Shown here: positions 1 to 12,800 of the stretch, piece after piece | How the letters are laid out: each line of letters starts with the position of its first letter | Numbering within the stretch: position 1 is the stretch's first letter | Source of the DNA: Erpetoichthys calabaricus | Taxonomy: Eukaryota; Chordata; Cladistia; Polypteriformes; Polypteridae | DNA length: 64,000 nucleotides | Direction: 5' to 3' | Assembly: GCF_900747795.2 (NCBI RefSeq) | Contig: NC_041401.2 | Span: 120,997,722 to 121,061,721, forward strand | Notes under the pieces: model-generated | The model's input: the letters and a program-made list of their open reading frames with translations, nothing else | Databases searched by the model: none | What the model was told of the DNA's origin: nothing | Program-made: the position numbers and the translations under genes

Positions 1-811
1 GGTGTTGAGGGTACACATAGGGGCAAGAGATATCAAATATTTTAACGAGTAATGTGGCTAGTTTTACAAATAAAAGAAGACTACCTACTGTATGTGGGTG
101 TATGGTGGCAGTAACCCAATAACTTCTAAGTATACTGATTCAAAGTATTTTGTATATATTCAGGACATCTGTGGGCAATGCAGGTGTATCTTGAACAAAA
201 TGAGTATATCCATTGCTGGCCGATGTCACCTGAAAGTTGCTGAAGGTGAACTAGTAGAGGTGTAGCATTACAACATATTGTTTAGAGTCCTTTGCAAGAA
301 TGAGAAGTTCAGACAAGTTTGGTCAGAGATGTTCAGCCACATACATTTTTATTTATATAGGGGCAACATTAGTTGTAACTAAAAAAAAAAGATAATAATG
401 AATAGTGGATTGCCACTTTTGCATAAGGTTGCTTTTTTGTGGAGTTTGCATTTTCTCCTGTTATCTGTTTGGGGTTTTCTTCAATTTCAGTTATCATCCC
501 ACATCCCAAAGATATGCATGTCAGATTAGCTAGTAACACAGATTGATCTGGTTAATGTGCCCCGTCCAGGATTTGTTTATATACTGATAATAATCCTACG
601 GAGATGGATCCCATCTTTCCATGTTCTTGAACTGGATAACATAGTTAAAAAATGGGTAAATAAAACATTAGAGTTTTAGTTTTATGTATTTCATAACATA
701 TTCTCCCAGTGTCAATCCTCAATCGTCGTAATATGAGGCTAATACAATTTTCCCGAACATTACACAAATAACTGAGTGCCAATTAAATATTATATTTTAA
801 TTTTTTTCTTC
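1..811. other. Intronic DNA, nothing recognised
   Basis: AT-rich sequence with no exon-like reading frame and no repeat I can name. It probably lies in a dvl1 intron, because the first recognisable dvl1 exon in the window comes later and the DIX-coding exons are absent from here. Confidence 0.5.
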
Positions 812-825
812 AATACATTCATATT

Positions 826-1797
826 GACTCATATATTATATATATGAATATACTCATATATTCATAGACTCCGCCAGGGCTGCCCTTTGTCACCGATTCT
901 GTTCATAACTTTTATGGACAGAATTTCTAGGCGCAGCCAGGGTGTTGAGGGGGTCCGGCTTGGTGGACTCAGGATTGGGTCACTGCTTTTTGCAGATGAT
1001 GTTGTCCTGTTTGCTTCATCAGGCCGTGATCTTCAGCTCTCTCTGGATCGGTTCACAGCTGAGTGTGAAGCGGCTGGGATGGGAATCGGCACCTCCAAAT
1101 CCGAGACCATGGTCCTCAGCCGGAAAAGTGTGGAGTGCCCTCTCAGGGTTGGGAGCGAGATCCTGCCCCAAGTGGAGGAGTTCAAGTATCTCGGGGTCTT
1201 GTTCACGAGTGAGGGAAGAATGGAGCGTGAGTTCGACAGGCGGATCGGTGTGGTGTCCGCAGTGATGCGAGCTCTGCATCGGTCTGTCGTGGTGAAAAAG
1301 GAGCTGAGCCGTAAGGCAAAGCTTTCAATTTACCAGTCGATCTATGTTCCTACCCTCACCTATGGTCATGAGCTATGGGTAGTGACCGAAAGAACGAGAT
1401 TGCGAATACAAGCGGCTGAAATGAGTTTTCTCCGCAGGGTGTCTGGGCTCTCCCTTAAAGATAGGGTGAGAAGCTCAGTCTTCCGGGAGGGGCTCAGAGT
1501 AGAGCCGCTGCTCCTCCGCATCGAGAGGAGTCAGATGAGGTGGCTCGGGCATCTGATTAGGATGCCTCCTGGACGCCTCCCTGGTGAAGTGTTCCGGGCA
1601 CGTCCAACCGGGAGGAGGCCCCGGGGAAGACCCAGGACACGCTGGAGGGACTATGTTTCCCGGCTGGCCTGGGAACGCCTCGGGCTTCTCCCGGAAGAGC
1701 TAGAAGAAGTGGCCGGAGAGAGGGAAGTCTGGGCATCTCTGCTCAAGCTGCTGCCCCCATGACCCAACCTGGATAAGCGGAAGAGGATAGATGGATG
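826..1797 (+). mobile_element. RTE-type LINE, 5'-truncated copy 1
   Basis: A 3' fragment of an RTE-clade non-LTR retrotransposon, nearly identical to the copy at 50006-51250. It begins inside the reverse transcriptase just before motif B and ends in a short GATG-type tail. A 14-base sequence, aatacattcatatt, stands at 812-825 and again at 1798-1811, a good candidate target-site duplication. Between the left duplication and the first clear RTE sequence (867) lie about 41 AT-rich bases that do not belong to the element, possibly filler added at the 5' junction. GATG tails are known in Rex3-type RTE elements. High similarity to copy 2 suggests young insertions. Confidence 0.85.
887..1762 (+). 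pseudogene. RTE LINE reverse transcriptase, C-terminal part
   Basis: An open frame of about 291 codons covers the reverse transcriptase from just after motif B to near the C-terminus. Visible are FADDVVLF, the catalytic motif C (YADD variant), the thumb region, LTYGHELW and the basic RTE C-terminal stretch GRRPRGRPRTRW. The endonuclease, motif A and the true start are missing because the insertion is 5'-truncated, so this is not a functional gene. It stops slightly earlier than copy 2, which ends RPDLR before its stop; a base change here makes an earlier TGA. The frame has no other host or viral resemblance. Confidence 0.85.
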
Positions 1798-1811
1798 AAT
1801 ACATTCATATT

Positions 1812-4229
1812 ATTGCACCTTGTTTCATAACACTCTGTAGTGTATGAATTTATGTTGACAGTCTCCTAGTTTAAACCATAAATAATGAGACAAAATGAAT
1901 CTTAACTGATCTAGAAAAGATTGCAGAGATATCAAGGTAATGCTAATCCATTAATGCTGTGGTAGATGATTGATAGATGGTTTACAGTGCTGTATTTTGT
2001 GTATTCTTTAGAAGTTACAAAGGCACTGCAACATATCTTTAAATTAAAAAATGGAACAAAAATTATATGCCTCCAAAATGTAAATCAGACATTCTTGCAT
2101 AATGGCCTAATGTAAATAATAAATGTCCCAAGTTTTGTTACTGAGGCTACTTTAATAGCTGTATACTAAAATATTTTTTATTCTCTAGAATTGACAACCT
2201 TAACTTGCAAGTTTAAAAGTTTACAGTTTCCAATTAAATTAAACTTTGTGATGAGTATAATACAAATCAAGGGCAATAGATCTAGCTCTTTGCTGTAAGG
2301 AAAGAAATAGAAATCATTGGTATATGTGATGTTTGAATAAACAAGAATAAATATAATTAATATTTTTCCCTCCTTGTGCATAGTTAACAGAAATATAAAG
2401 TTTTCGAATAAAACCCAGTAATGTGAAACAGTTCTGCAAGTATAAACAGACAAGTAACAGCATAATTTCTTGTAATGTGATTTAGTGTAAATGCAGGTAA
2501 ACTAGTTTGTAAAGAGATAGCATTAATTGAGAATCATCATATGCATTTTACTTTTTAAAATTAGGGTACTGTATTAGGCATGGGGTATAATATAACTTTT
2601 CATTTTAATGAACAGTCTTTAATTGAATTGGACAACCACATGAGAATATATAAGGCATGTGGAATAATGTTTTGGGCAGTCTGTGCCGGATCAAGTAGCA
2701 ATTATTACCCATACTAGCAGTGGCGGTCGAAGCCCATTTGGAGCCCTACGCAGGATGGACAGATGTTGTCCATAGTGAGTAGTCGGTATTATTAGACTTA
2801 GATGACCTAGGAGTGGGGGTGGGGATATGGCTGTGTTTCAGTGGGGCCCGCTTGGTGTCTGGGGTGTTCACTCTTTCAGTAGCACGAACAGCACCCCTTT
2901 GTGTATATACTGCGGTCTTTAAGGAGCATGTGCACTTTCATAAATGGCGCCCAGTGGGTAACATCACCCATTCATTATCATTAGAATTCCATGACAAGTG
3001 GAGGCCCCCCTGGTTGTCCAGAGCATATGCACCTCATATTACACCTAATGGATTGATTGGCTCTCCTTATTGGTTCTTTATCGTACTGGCAGTGTGGACA
3101 GTTTTTTTTTCGTGCCTTTTGTCAAGTGCTGAATGTACTGTGGTGCTCTGCAACCATCAATTCAGTATAAGAAAATTCCAGAACAGATAAAGTTCTTTGT
3201 AGCTGCCTTGAAGAGTAAATACAAACCCATTACGTATGCCATAGTTTAGATGCAAATCAGGCTAAATAATAAATGCTGATTTTTTTTTTTCTTTCTAATT
3301 GTGCAGTATTTTATCTGCATCAGACATAGCGAAATCGCAGCAAATATTTTCATTAAAACTGTGCAGGCAAAATTGTCCTCTCCTTTGGTCACCTCCACCC
3401 AGGAGCCAAGTCCTCCAAGTCCTTAGAATGATGTCAAAAAATAAAATACTAGTAGAATAAACAGTGAAATTGCTGACTGTGTACTTAGAAATGACATGAG
3501 AACCCCAGAAAAGAAAAAAGGAGTCAAATAGTGTAAGATATGAGCTAGCTGAAGTTTTCTCATTTTGCAAATAAAAAGTATTGTGTTAGAAGTTAAGCAG
3601 GAGCAAGATGCTCCCTTCTATTGCCAATAACTCAAATTTATATCCGCTGCAAGATGAGAATTTATTTTACCAAATGCGGTTTTATGTGTCATCAGCAAAC
3701 CAAGACTGTTAAGTACAAATAGGCTGGGAACAGCCTTCAGCGTTCAGAAAATGATTTGCTTCAGTATAGGCGGCAGCTCTGAAGTACTTGCATACACATA
3801 CGTGTGTCAGACGCTTTATAATGAATGTGTTCCTTTATTTTAGACTGTCACTACATTTTCTCCTTTGTGCCCCTTTAAAAAGTATGGAATGTTGTACTGT
3901 ACATGATTACTTTTGTTTGCACTTTGTGCGCTGTAGGACACCGTAGTAAAACCCCCACCTAAGGTTACATAATTGCTGGTATTTAAGCAAGACGCTTTTT
4001 GCTATTGGCAGCTGCAGCCAAGCAGAATGACAAGGGACCTGTGGAAAATGTTCTATTCAGGATCAGTAATATACTGTATGTTATTTCTATAGCAGTTTGT
4101 ACAGAAACACACTAGAATTATATACATTGCCTATAGGAAATCATTATACTCCTTTAAAATAGCCACTTTTGTCTTACAGCCTAACTTCAACACCCATTAA
4201 AAGTATCTTTTTCCAGTTTTATTTACACA
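1812..4229. other. Intronic DNA, nothing recognised
   Basis: No exon or named repeat seen. A 125-codon open frame at 2813-3190 has no recognisable domain, and I treat it as chance. Poly-T runs occur near 3100 and 3280. Confidence 0.4.
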
Positions 4230-5130
4230 TTTTGCCTTACATCATTAACATAATGAAAAAATACTGCAGTTCTGAAAATCAATAAAAAATGAAAAAGTAG
4301 AATAACAGTTGGAAATGTGATGAGTCCCCTGATTTAATGCTTTGTAGGGCCACCTTTTGCCTTAGTGACAACCATCAGTTTGTTTGGATATGTTTCTACA
4401 AGCTTTGCACACTGCTCTTTTTAAACCTAACCACAAATTTTCTATCAGATTTGAGTCAAAGGTTCTGAGTTTCTGACTTGGCCACTCAAGGACAGTCATT
4501 TTCCTATCCTTCACCCACTGCGTTGTTCTTTTTGTGGTGTGTTTTGGGCTGATGCCGTGCTGGAAAGTAAACCACCTGCCTTTCTTCAGCTTTCTGACTG
4601 AGGGCTGCACGTTTTCCTCAAGAATTTGGACTTAATTGGCAGCATCCATTTTCTCATTAATCCTGACCAATCACCTAGTCCCCACTGAAGATAAAACCCC
4701 CCACAAAATAATTTTCTCACCATAATGCTTCACAGTGGGTATTGTGTGTTTTGAGTGGTGTGCTGTGTTTGGTTCTTGTCATCCGTAGCCCTTGGTGTTC
4801 AGTCCACAATGTGAGTCTTAAATCTGACCATAAAACCTTCTGCCACATAATATAAGAAACTTCCAAGTGTTATTTGCAAAGCACAAATGAGACAGAGTAT
4901 GGTATTTTTTAGAACAGCCTTTTTTCTTGCCACCCAGCCATACAGGCCATTTTCGTGCTTGACCTTGTGAGATTTTTGACACATGGACAGATGGACCAAT
5001 CCCAGCCATGAACACTTGTAAGTCGTTTAAAGTTGCATTCAATAACCTCCTAACTTGGTTGTCCAGCATAGAGGGACGGTCTGATCTAGGTAAGGTGGGC
5101 AGTGCTATGTGCTCTTCACTGCTTTAAAAT
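4230..5130 (-). mobile_element. Tc1-like DNA transposon relic
   Basis: Read on the minus strand, 4362-4610 encodes a decayed Tc1 transposase core: the PKHTTK motif that follows the second catalytic Asp in Tc1, then TVLEWPSQ and NLIENLW, matching the [17 protein letters not shown] block with the catalytic Glu. Upstream on the same strand (4799-5069) comes a relic of the conserved RVARRKPLL region (read here as WVARKKAVL). Several frame changes separate the pieces. I could not place both inverted repeats, so the ends are approximate. An old, inactive copy, antisense to dvl1. Confidence 0.75.
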
Positions 5131-5227
5131 GCTCTGAATGTTACTCAGATGGAAATATGAAGCCTTAGAAATACTTTTTTTATTTTTCTCCTAACGTATG
5201 CCTTTACACAACTTTATCCCAGAGCCC

Positions 5228-5512
5228 TTTTGAAAGGACCTTTAGAACTTTAGAGCAATCTAGATTAGAATAGGCCATCCAGCCCAACAAAGCTCAGTCA
5301 TATCCACTTATTTCTTCTAAAGTCCTACTGTCTACTTCACTACTTGGCTGCTTATTTCATGTGTTTATGGTTCACTGTGTAAAGAAAAACATCCTAATGT
5401 TTGTGCAAAATTTACACTTAACATGTTTCCAACTGTGTCCCCATTTTCTTGATCAACTAATTTTAGAATAACAGTCATAATCCAGTTTACATACCCACTA
5501 GCTGTGGATTCC
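5228..5512. repeat. CR1/L3-type LINE 3' fragment
   Basis: The stretch that begins with taga-rich text, then runs through ggccatccagcccaac and ttccaactgtgtccccat, matches a vertebrate repeat I recall from CR1/L3-like LINEs. No coding capacity remains. The family name is from memory and could be wrong; that it is an interspersed repeat is more certain. Confidence 0.45.
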
Positions 5513-5982
5513 TCAAGTAACAGCTGGATTTATTCTGAAGTAATCAGAACCACTACAGTTTATGTCAGGTGGTGGCCAGTTAGCCTGGTGTATGAATTGG
5601 AAGATGATTGGTTGTATGTGAGCAAGCTGATAATGACCACTCTAAGGGGCTAATAAGTTATCCAAACCAGGCATTTAGGTAATTACATTTTAATCATTGC
5701 TCAGTATTGTTTAAAATGTTATTTTCTCTTTGATTTTGAGGATTATAATGTGTAAATACAGCCAGAAATATTTATTTTAATTTCCAGGGTATAATGTGAC
5801 AAAAGGTAAGGGTTTTAACAGGATATGACAATTTTTATAGGTACTACCCAAGATGAAATAAGTGTACACTGAAAGCAAAAAGAAAATTGAAGATGATAGA
5901 TTTATTGCTGGACATTTTATTTTATTTCAAGATGTGAGAAGTTGGTATTCATACATTCTTTTACTGTTAGACAAAGTAACAA
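5513..5982. other. Intronic DNA, nothing recognised
   Basis: AT-rich, no exon or named repeat seen. Confidence 0.4.
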
Positions 5983-6312
5983 GGGGCGGCATGGTGGCAC
6001 AGTGGTAGCACTGCTGCCTCACATTAAGGAGACCAGAGTTCGCATCTCGGGTCCTACCTGTATAGAGTTTGCATGTTCTTCCAGTGTCTGCGTGGGTTTC
6101 CTCCAGGTGCTGTGGTTTCCTCCCACTGTCCAAATACAGATTAGTTGAATTGGCAACGTTAAATTGGCCCGTGTGTGTGTGTGTGTGTGTGTATGTATTC
6201 GCCTACCGGTTTGTTCCTGCTTTGCGTCCCATGCTAGCTGGGGTAGGCTCCAGCACTCATACTTGCCCCCCCCATACCCCCGCCAGGATTAAGCGGGTTA
6301 GAAAATAACATG
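5983..6312 (+). mobile_element. tRNA-derived SINE with internal GT repeat
   Basis: It opens ggggcggcatggtggcacag and carries a tRNA-like A box (tggcacagtggtag, about 5995) and B box (gagttcgcatctcgg, about 6035), the RNA polymerase III internal promoter. The unit continues through the tgcatgttctt and gtgggtttcctcc blocks and ends near aagcgggttagaaaa. A GT microsatellite has grown inside it at about 6171-6192. It lies in a dvl1 intron about 450 bases before the first visible exon. Fish carry many SINEs of this plan; I cannot assign the exact family. Confidence 0.75.
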
Positions 6313-6768
6313 ACATAATACTAGAAAGAAACAAATTCACTATAGATACAAAAGAGTGCAAACAATTTCACTTTGTGGCTCCTTGAAAAGCTGAGAGCTT
6401 TGAGAATTTTATGTATGACTACTCATTTGAATTTACTTGTCAATATGATCATATCAAGTTGGGCGTTTTAGATTTTCATTCATAGTTCTTAGATAACTGA
6501 CTGGATACTGCACAAAGGTTTATTGTGAAATGACTTGTATAAAGTTTTTGGGCATGTACATTTTTATGGTAAACTCTTTCATTTAATTATTTTCTAACGT
6601 TAGCCTATGTACCAGAAAGTAAATTATGCGCTGCCTTAGCAGCCAACATGACTTTTAAAGTAATTACAGGTTGTACAATGGTTGCTGTATTCAAAAACCT
6701 CTTTGCAAACTGTTACAAAAAATTGAAATCGGAGAAAATGGAATTATGAACTCCTCTTTTTATTTTAG

Positions 6769-6869
6769 TGCCAATGCAGTATCAAGCAGAGATGGCCTGG
6801 ACACTGAGACAGGGAATGACTCCATTCTTAGCCAGCGACGTGATAGAGGTCGTCGACGGCCCCGTGATG
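6769..6869 (+). CDS. dvl1: dvl1 exon: linker after DIX ([11 protein letters not shown])
   Basis: Acceptor tattttag, donor gtgagt. The exon starts with the last base of a split codon and ends one base into the next. It encodes [15 protein letters not shown], then [11 protein letters not shown]. Human DVL1 has VASSRDGMDNETG at the same point. First recognisable exon of the gene in this window. Confidence 0.92.
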
Positions 6870-9800
6870 GTGAGTAAGATGCCTCAGCAACTGCCATCCC
6901 ATGTGACCTATTTAGCTTAGTTTTAAAAATTTTTAAAGATGTCTTATCAGGGATCCTTAGTTAGTTTGTCATGTGGTGGGTGCGGCAATGCGCTGTATCA
7001 GCACATCCTTCTAACCTCCTCCTCCTTATATAGGTAGCCTAGTAGGACTTTAGTTGCTTCTGCTGCCTCACATTTCCATGGACCTGGGTTACATTCCATT
7101 TGCAATAATTACTGACATTTTAAATATTAACACTGTGTTTGCAATGGGTTTTATTGATTATTGTAGCGTCCTACGACATTTTGAAAATGTGTGTATTAAA
7201 TAATTGAGGTTTCTACATTCTGTGGTTTGATTGCCAGTAAGTTTATAAGGGTACCCACTAATCAAATAGCATCCCAACCTAGGTTGGTTGGGTGCTTTGC
7301 ATGCTGTGTTGCTGGAATGGGCTTGTCCCTTTTGTGACCCTGTATTAGAAAAAGCTAGTTCAGAAAATGGACCTTCAAAATTATTAGAAGAATGAGGTTG
7401 CATGTTTACTATTTAACTTGACAGATTTTTTTGGAACACAATGACTAGACCATTGCATTATTTACTTTAGTGTCCCTTTTTCTGGATTGTGTTGCTGAAT
7501 GTGTTTTATTGCTTAATTAAAGAAAGAAAATCATGACGGACCATCTTGGCACTGTAATATAAACATGAAAACCCCAAAGCTAATGCTGTGTCTGTGCAAA
7601 AATGTTCCATGAAATGAGCCAGTCTGCGTGCAGTGCTGGTTGATTTCTGTCCTGTACCTCATATTGCTGTTAGAGAAGATAAAAAGACAGGTGCTTCTTA
7701 ACTCTTATTTGAAAGCACATTTTATAGAAACTATTATGAAACATTCCAACATGTATAACATATCAATAAGCTATTCTTTATTTTATGTAAAGAAGGGACT
7801 CACAACCTTTTTCACCCTGTTCACTCCATGGCAACTTTTCGAAAGTAAACTTACTCCCCTATCATAGTAAAGTAATTGACAAGGGTACATTTTAAGATAG
7901 GGTTTTTAACATTTTGTATTTAAAGTTCAAATAATAACATTTAAGTTCAAATAACAACAACAGCACACAATAATTCTCTTTTACTTATTCATAAACAACA
8001 AATGATGAGCAGATACCAGTACACCAGAACAAAACACACACAGTCATTGAGACACTTGTTCTTGCTTTTGACCTATGATTTTAGATATTCTTGTTGCAAT
8101 TGTTGAAGGGGCAAGTCTTTGGCACATAATCGAGGTCTTTGTGACTTAAGCTTTTTGCAAATTTACCCCCTGACTTGGCAAAATTTACCCTCTGGGGTAA
8201 ATTTAGGACCAGTTGGAAACCCCAATATAAAGCATTTTACAGTAAAACCAATTTTCATCCCACCATCTGTTTTTCTAAATTGTTAATTCAATTTTGGGGT
8301 TGCAGGGCCCCAGAACCACTTCTCGTAGTACTAGGTTCAAGACAAATACCATCTTTGTACAGGACACTGATTCAATGCAGGGCAAATTCACATACATATT
8401 CAGACTTGTTCAAACCAGTGGCTAGTGCTTAACACCCAAGTCCACAAATGTAAGAGATTATTGAAGTGGTTGTACATATATACACACCCTTACTCGCTTA
8501 TACCAAGTTGGTTTAAAGTCTTGGATCAATCTAACATGCGTGTTTTTGAAATGTAGAAGGATGGTGTGATCAGTAAATTTTAATGGTTAACATTTTTTAA
8601 ATTAAATTTAATGTTGTTAATATTAACATTTCTAAACCAATGCAGCAAAATATTTAAGTTAATATTGGCCTTCGTGTAGACTTCTTCTGTGTTCTGATTC
8701 AAAGTCAGCTTTAAGTCTGTATTTGCAAAAAGTTAATATTACTGTTATTCTGTATGATCTGACTATACCAAGTAATCATTTTACCTGATGAAATTGAATT
8801 ATTCCTACTCATATGAACAAGACTACATTTTTGAGCCATTTAGGACCATTTTACTACTCTGAGCCACTTAATAAATACGGAGACTTAAATGGTTTGATTA
8901 ACATAGACAGACTACATTTTGATAGTTAAATTCATATCAAATAAGCAGAACCACTGTAATAATTAGAGAGTGTGGTATTTTTCACAATTAAAGTATAGAA
9001 GAATGCTAAAGATTCACTTAGGAATAAAAGATGTTCTTAAAGTGTGAGCACTCGTTTTTAGGTTTATAGTTGCACTTTATGACTATTTGTGTATCATTAT
9101 ATTTATGTTCCTTATATACTGCTAAACTTGAGGTTTTTTGAATTAGAATTACATCATTAATTCAGTTTTAACATCTAATATTAGGATCTTGAATGGTAGC
9201 ATAACCTATACCGTTTGGAGATATTTTAAGATTATCATTAAAAACTACTTCTAGACCTATAGTGTGCTTTTTAAGGAGGACATTTAAGTCATTAGTCTGA
9301 CCGTTGACCTAAATAATGTATAAGTAATGGAATCTGCATGTCTACGCATAATATAAATTAACATTTACTTAAATAAGTAAATAGATAGGACACTTTGAGC
9401 TTAAAATAGTATCATTTACCCCCAACAGATTTGTTATAGTGGGGAAGAAAGAAACCTAATGCTCAAGTTAGAACCAATTAATGCTTCCGCTGTCAGAATT
9501 ATTTTTTTTTTTAATCCTTTTCTGTGGTTTCAGTTGGGTAGTAAAAGTAACTCTTTATCTTACCATGAGGTGTGAATTGATTCACTTCAACAGACCTACC
9601 AATGTGTAGACACACGTGCCCTCTCACAACTGGCAAGAAAATGTAAGGCATTATAGAGAAGAACAAGCAAAAAGCACCATGGGTAACAGAGCCTTTTAAA
9701 TAATATATAATGTTGCCTTAGGATTTTAAAGTCATACCAGTACTTTAGTTTTAACAGATAATCATTTAAAATATTTAGCTAATTATCTGGTTTAGACAAG

Positions 9801-12800
9801 GACTTCCCATGAATGCTCCACGTCAGTACTTCCACCCCCAGTTTCCACAGTGCCTATTTACAAATTTCAGGTCAATATTAAAAAATAAATCAGTGTTGTG
9901 CTGTTTCATATTAGAAAAGCTATAATGCTTAGTTAATGAAAAGCTATTATGCTTTGGCTGTGAAATAATTTACAACATAACCTAACACTTAATCCAGTTC
10001 ATTGTTGTGAGGGAGGCAGAGACTATCCTGGCACCAATGGGCACAAGACAGGGTACAGCAATGTGTGCACTGCATAGGGTGCCAGCACATCACCGGGCCA
10101 TTCATTCAACATCCACACATGCTCATACAGGAGCCAGTTTAGAATTGGCAGTTAACCTAACCTGCACATATTTTATTGTGGAATCACACCACGAGCCATC
10201 CCAGATCAGACATTTGTAATTCTGATGTCAGGGTTCATGGCTAGCCACTGGCAGTTGCCACAGTGCAAAGGCCCTCAGGTGGAGGTATTAGTTTTTGCAG
10301 TTAACCACAGTGCAAATGTCCCAACTCAGATGGATCACGGTATGATTCATAACCAAGCATCTTGTCTTTTGGTGCTGTGTACTCGAAGAAAAATCCTTGC
10401 AGACATGTACCCCAAATGGAAAATGACTGGGCATAAGATTCAAACTCAAGAAAGAGGATCTCCATGTAAATTATTTTATTGTGATTCTACAATTTCTGTA
10501 GTATTAGTCTTAGAGATCATAAGATGTCATTAAATGGACTTCATCATCATTTCAGGTTCAGCCTAGAAGTTAAGTAACTCCTAACTCCACAGAATTTTCT
10601 TAGGTACTTATTACACAAATGGTTACCTTCACACTAGCATTCCAAACTAACTGTAACACAGTTATGTGAAAGCAGCTGCCCAGATTGTAAAAGAGTTGTG
10701 TCGCTCACTCACCTCTGAATGTTGTTTGAACTGTGAGGGTGACACAAGAAAATTTATATTTTCAGTAGGAATGTGTTGATTGATGTGTCATGGTAACAGA
10801 AGTACACTTGTTTTAACAAATGATATTGCAATTTATTGATATGCACAAGGATTAGAGAAATATACTATCTGTTGAAATATAAGGGTGCAGAATTACCACA
10901 GGAGTTATGAGTGGTGATATTAGAATTGCAATTAATTATTTCAATTAATAAAACTGCAATGAAATAAAAGCTTTGTGTAATTAACTGCATATACCATGGT
11001 CTGTATACAGAACAGTAAAACCTCAATTTAGCAGGGAAGCACAAAAATTGTTAATTTGAAATTATTAAATGTTGGATTAGATAAAAAAATAAAATTTACT
11101 ATTTAAAATAATGTCTTTTTATTTTTTACAATAAAGATACGGCACACCTGTTTCAAATATTTACCCCTATGTTTAATACAGTAAATACAGTAAAACTACT
11201 GATATTCACATAATTAAAAATAAAATTTAAGTATAACACAAATATTCCATTTTTATTTCTCAAAATAAATATTACTTTTGGAAATCCCAACATCACTATC
11301 ACTCACCAAAGTGTAAAATTTAGGGAAGTATTAAATATGGGAATGGTTCAATTGGGTTTCTTCTGTATTAAGAAAACAAATGTTGCCTTTTTACATTTAC
11401 AGTTATTTGTTTGCCAGACACTTTTATCCAAAATGACTTACAAAAGAGGTAAAAATAATCGAGTAACGTTAGGCTAGGGTCTTTTTGTTCTGCAAGTGTA
11501 GTAGGACAGGTAACAAAAGTTGATTTCTACAAATGAAAAGATGTAATAACTAGTACATTTACAAACTTAGATTAACAATATATAAATCAGTTAAACTTAA
11601 TGTGACAACAAATCAACCAACAGTATGAAAGATCACAGAGCAAAGTTCCAACCTCCCCACCTAATTTTTTTGATATTATCAGAACAGATGGGTCTTCAGT
11701 CACTTTTTAAATACATTAAGGGTGTCGGCAGTTCTGACAGAGGTGGGTAGCTCATTCCACCAACTAGGAACTACACAGGAAAAGAGCCTGGATTGAGACA
11801 TGATACCACCCAGAGGCAGCATCACCAGATGCTGTTCCCTGGCAAACCTGAGTAGGTGAGAAGGAGCATAGCACCTTACCAGTGTCTCCATATGCACAGG
11901 TGCTGACCCATTGACTACTCTGTAGGCAAGCATCAAGGATTTGAACTTAATGTGTGCTGCTACAGTGAGCCAATGCAACAACCTGAAGAGAAGAGTGACA
12001 TGTGCCTGTATTGTCTGGTTAAACACAAGATGGGGAACTGTCTTTTTGACCATCTGTGGAGGCTTGATAGCACATGTGGGTATTCTTGCCAGAAGTGAGT
12101 TACGTTAGTCCAGGCCCAACAAGACCAAAGCCTGAGCCGAAAGTTGTGTTTCATATTCTGTCGTTCATGATACCTCCATGAATGAGAAACAGTAGAAATG
12201 TGGTCAGAAAAAGATAGCTGCTCATCAATCACCACCCCATGGTTGCATACTGACTTGGAAGGTGTTAGGGACAATGAGCCATGCTGTATAGAGATGGGGA
12301 GTTGAACAGACTGGCTGGCTGGGATCACAAGAAGCTCAGTTTTTGGCAGGTTCAGCTATAGATGGTGGTCCTTTGCCAGGTTGAAATGTCAGCAAGAATG
12401 CTCAGACTGTAGCTGATATTATGCTGGCCTCAGGAGGGAACAACATTTACAGCAGTGTATCATCAGCATAGCACTAATAACTGAAATCATGGGATTAGAT
12501 GGTGGAACCCAGTGATGGGGTGTACAGAGAGAAAAGTAGAGGACCCAGCACCAATCTTTGGGGGCATCCCTGTGGATGTCTGATGTGCCTTTGACAACTG
12601 TCCTTGCCAGGACACACTGTAGGATCTGCCCAAGATGTACGGGTATACAGAATAGATTTTTTCACTGTGTTTTAAAAATGATGTCTTCAAGGTGGTGGTC
12701 ATCATTAGTGACACACTCTTCGAGATGATTTCTGAACCCTCGCATGACTTGTTCAGTCATTTCAAGGGGAATAGAGGTGATTATGTGGCGAATAGTGTCA

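Noticed and set aside
2813-3190. 125-codon plus-strand frame
   Set aside because: No domain, no splice context and no repeat match; most likely chance.
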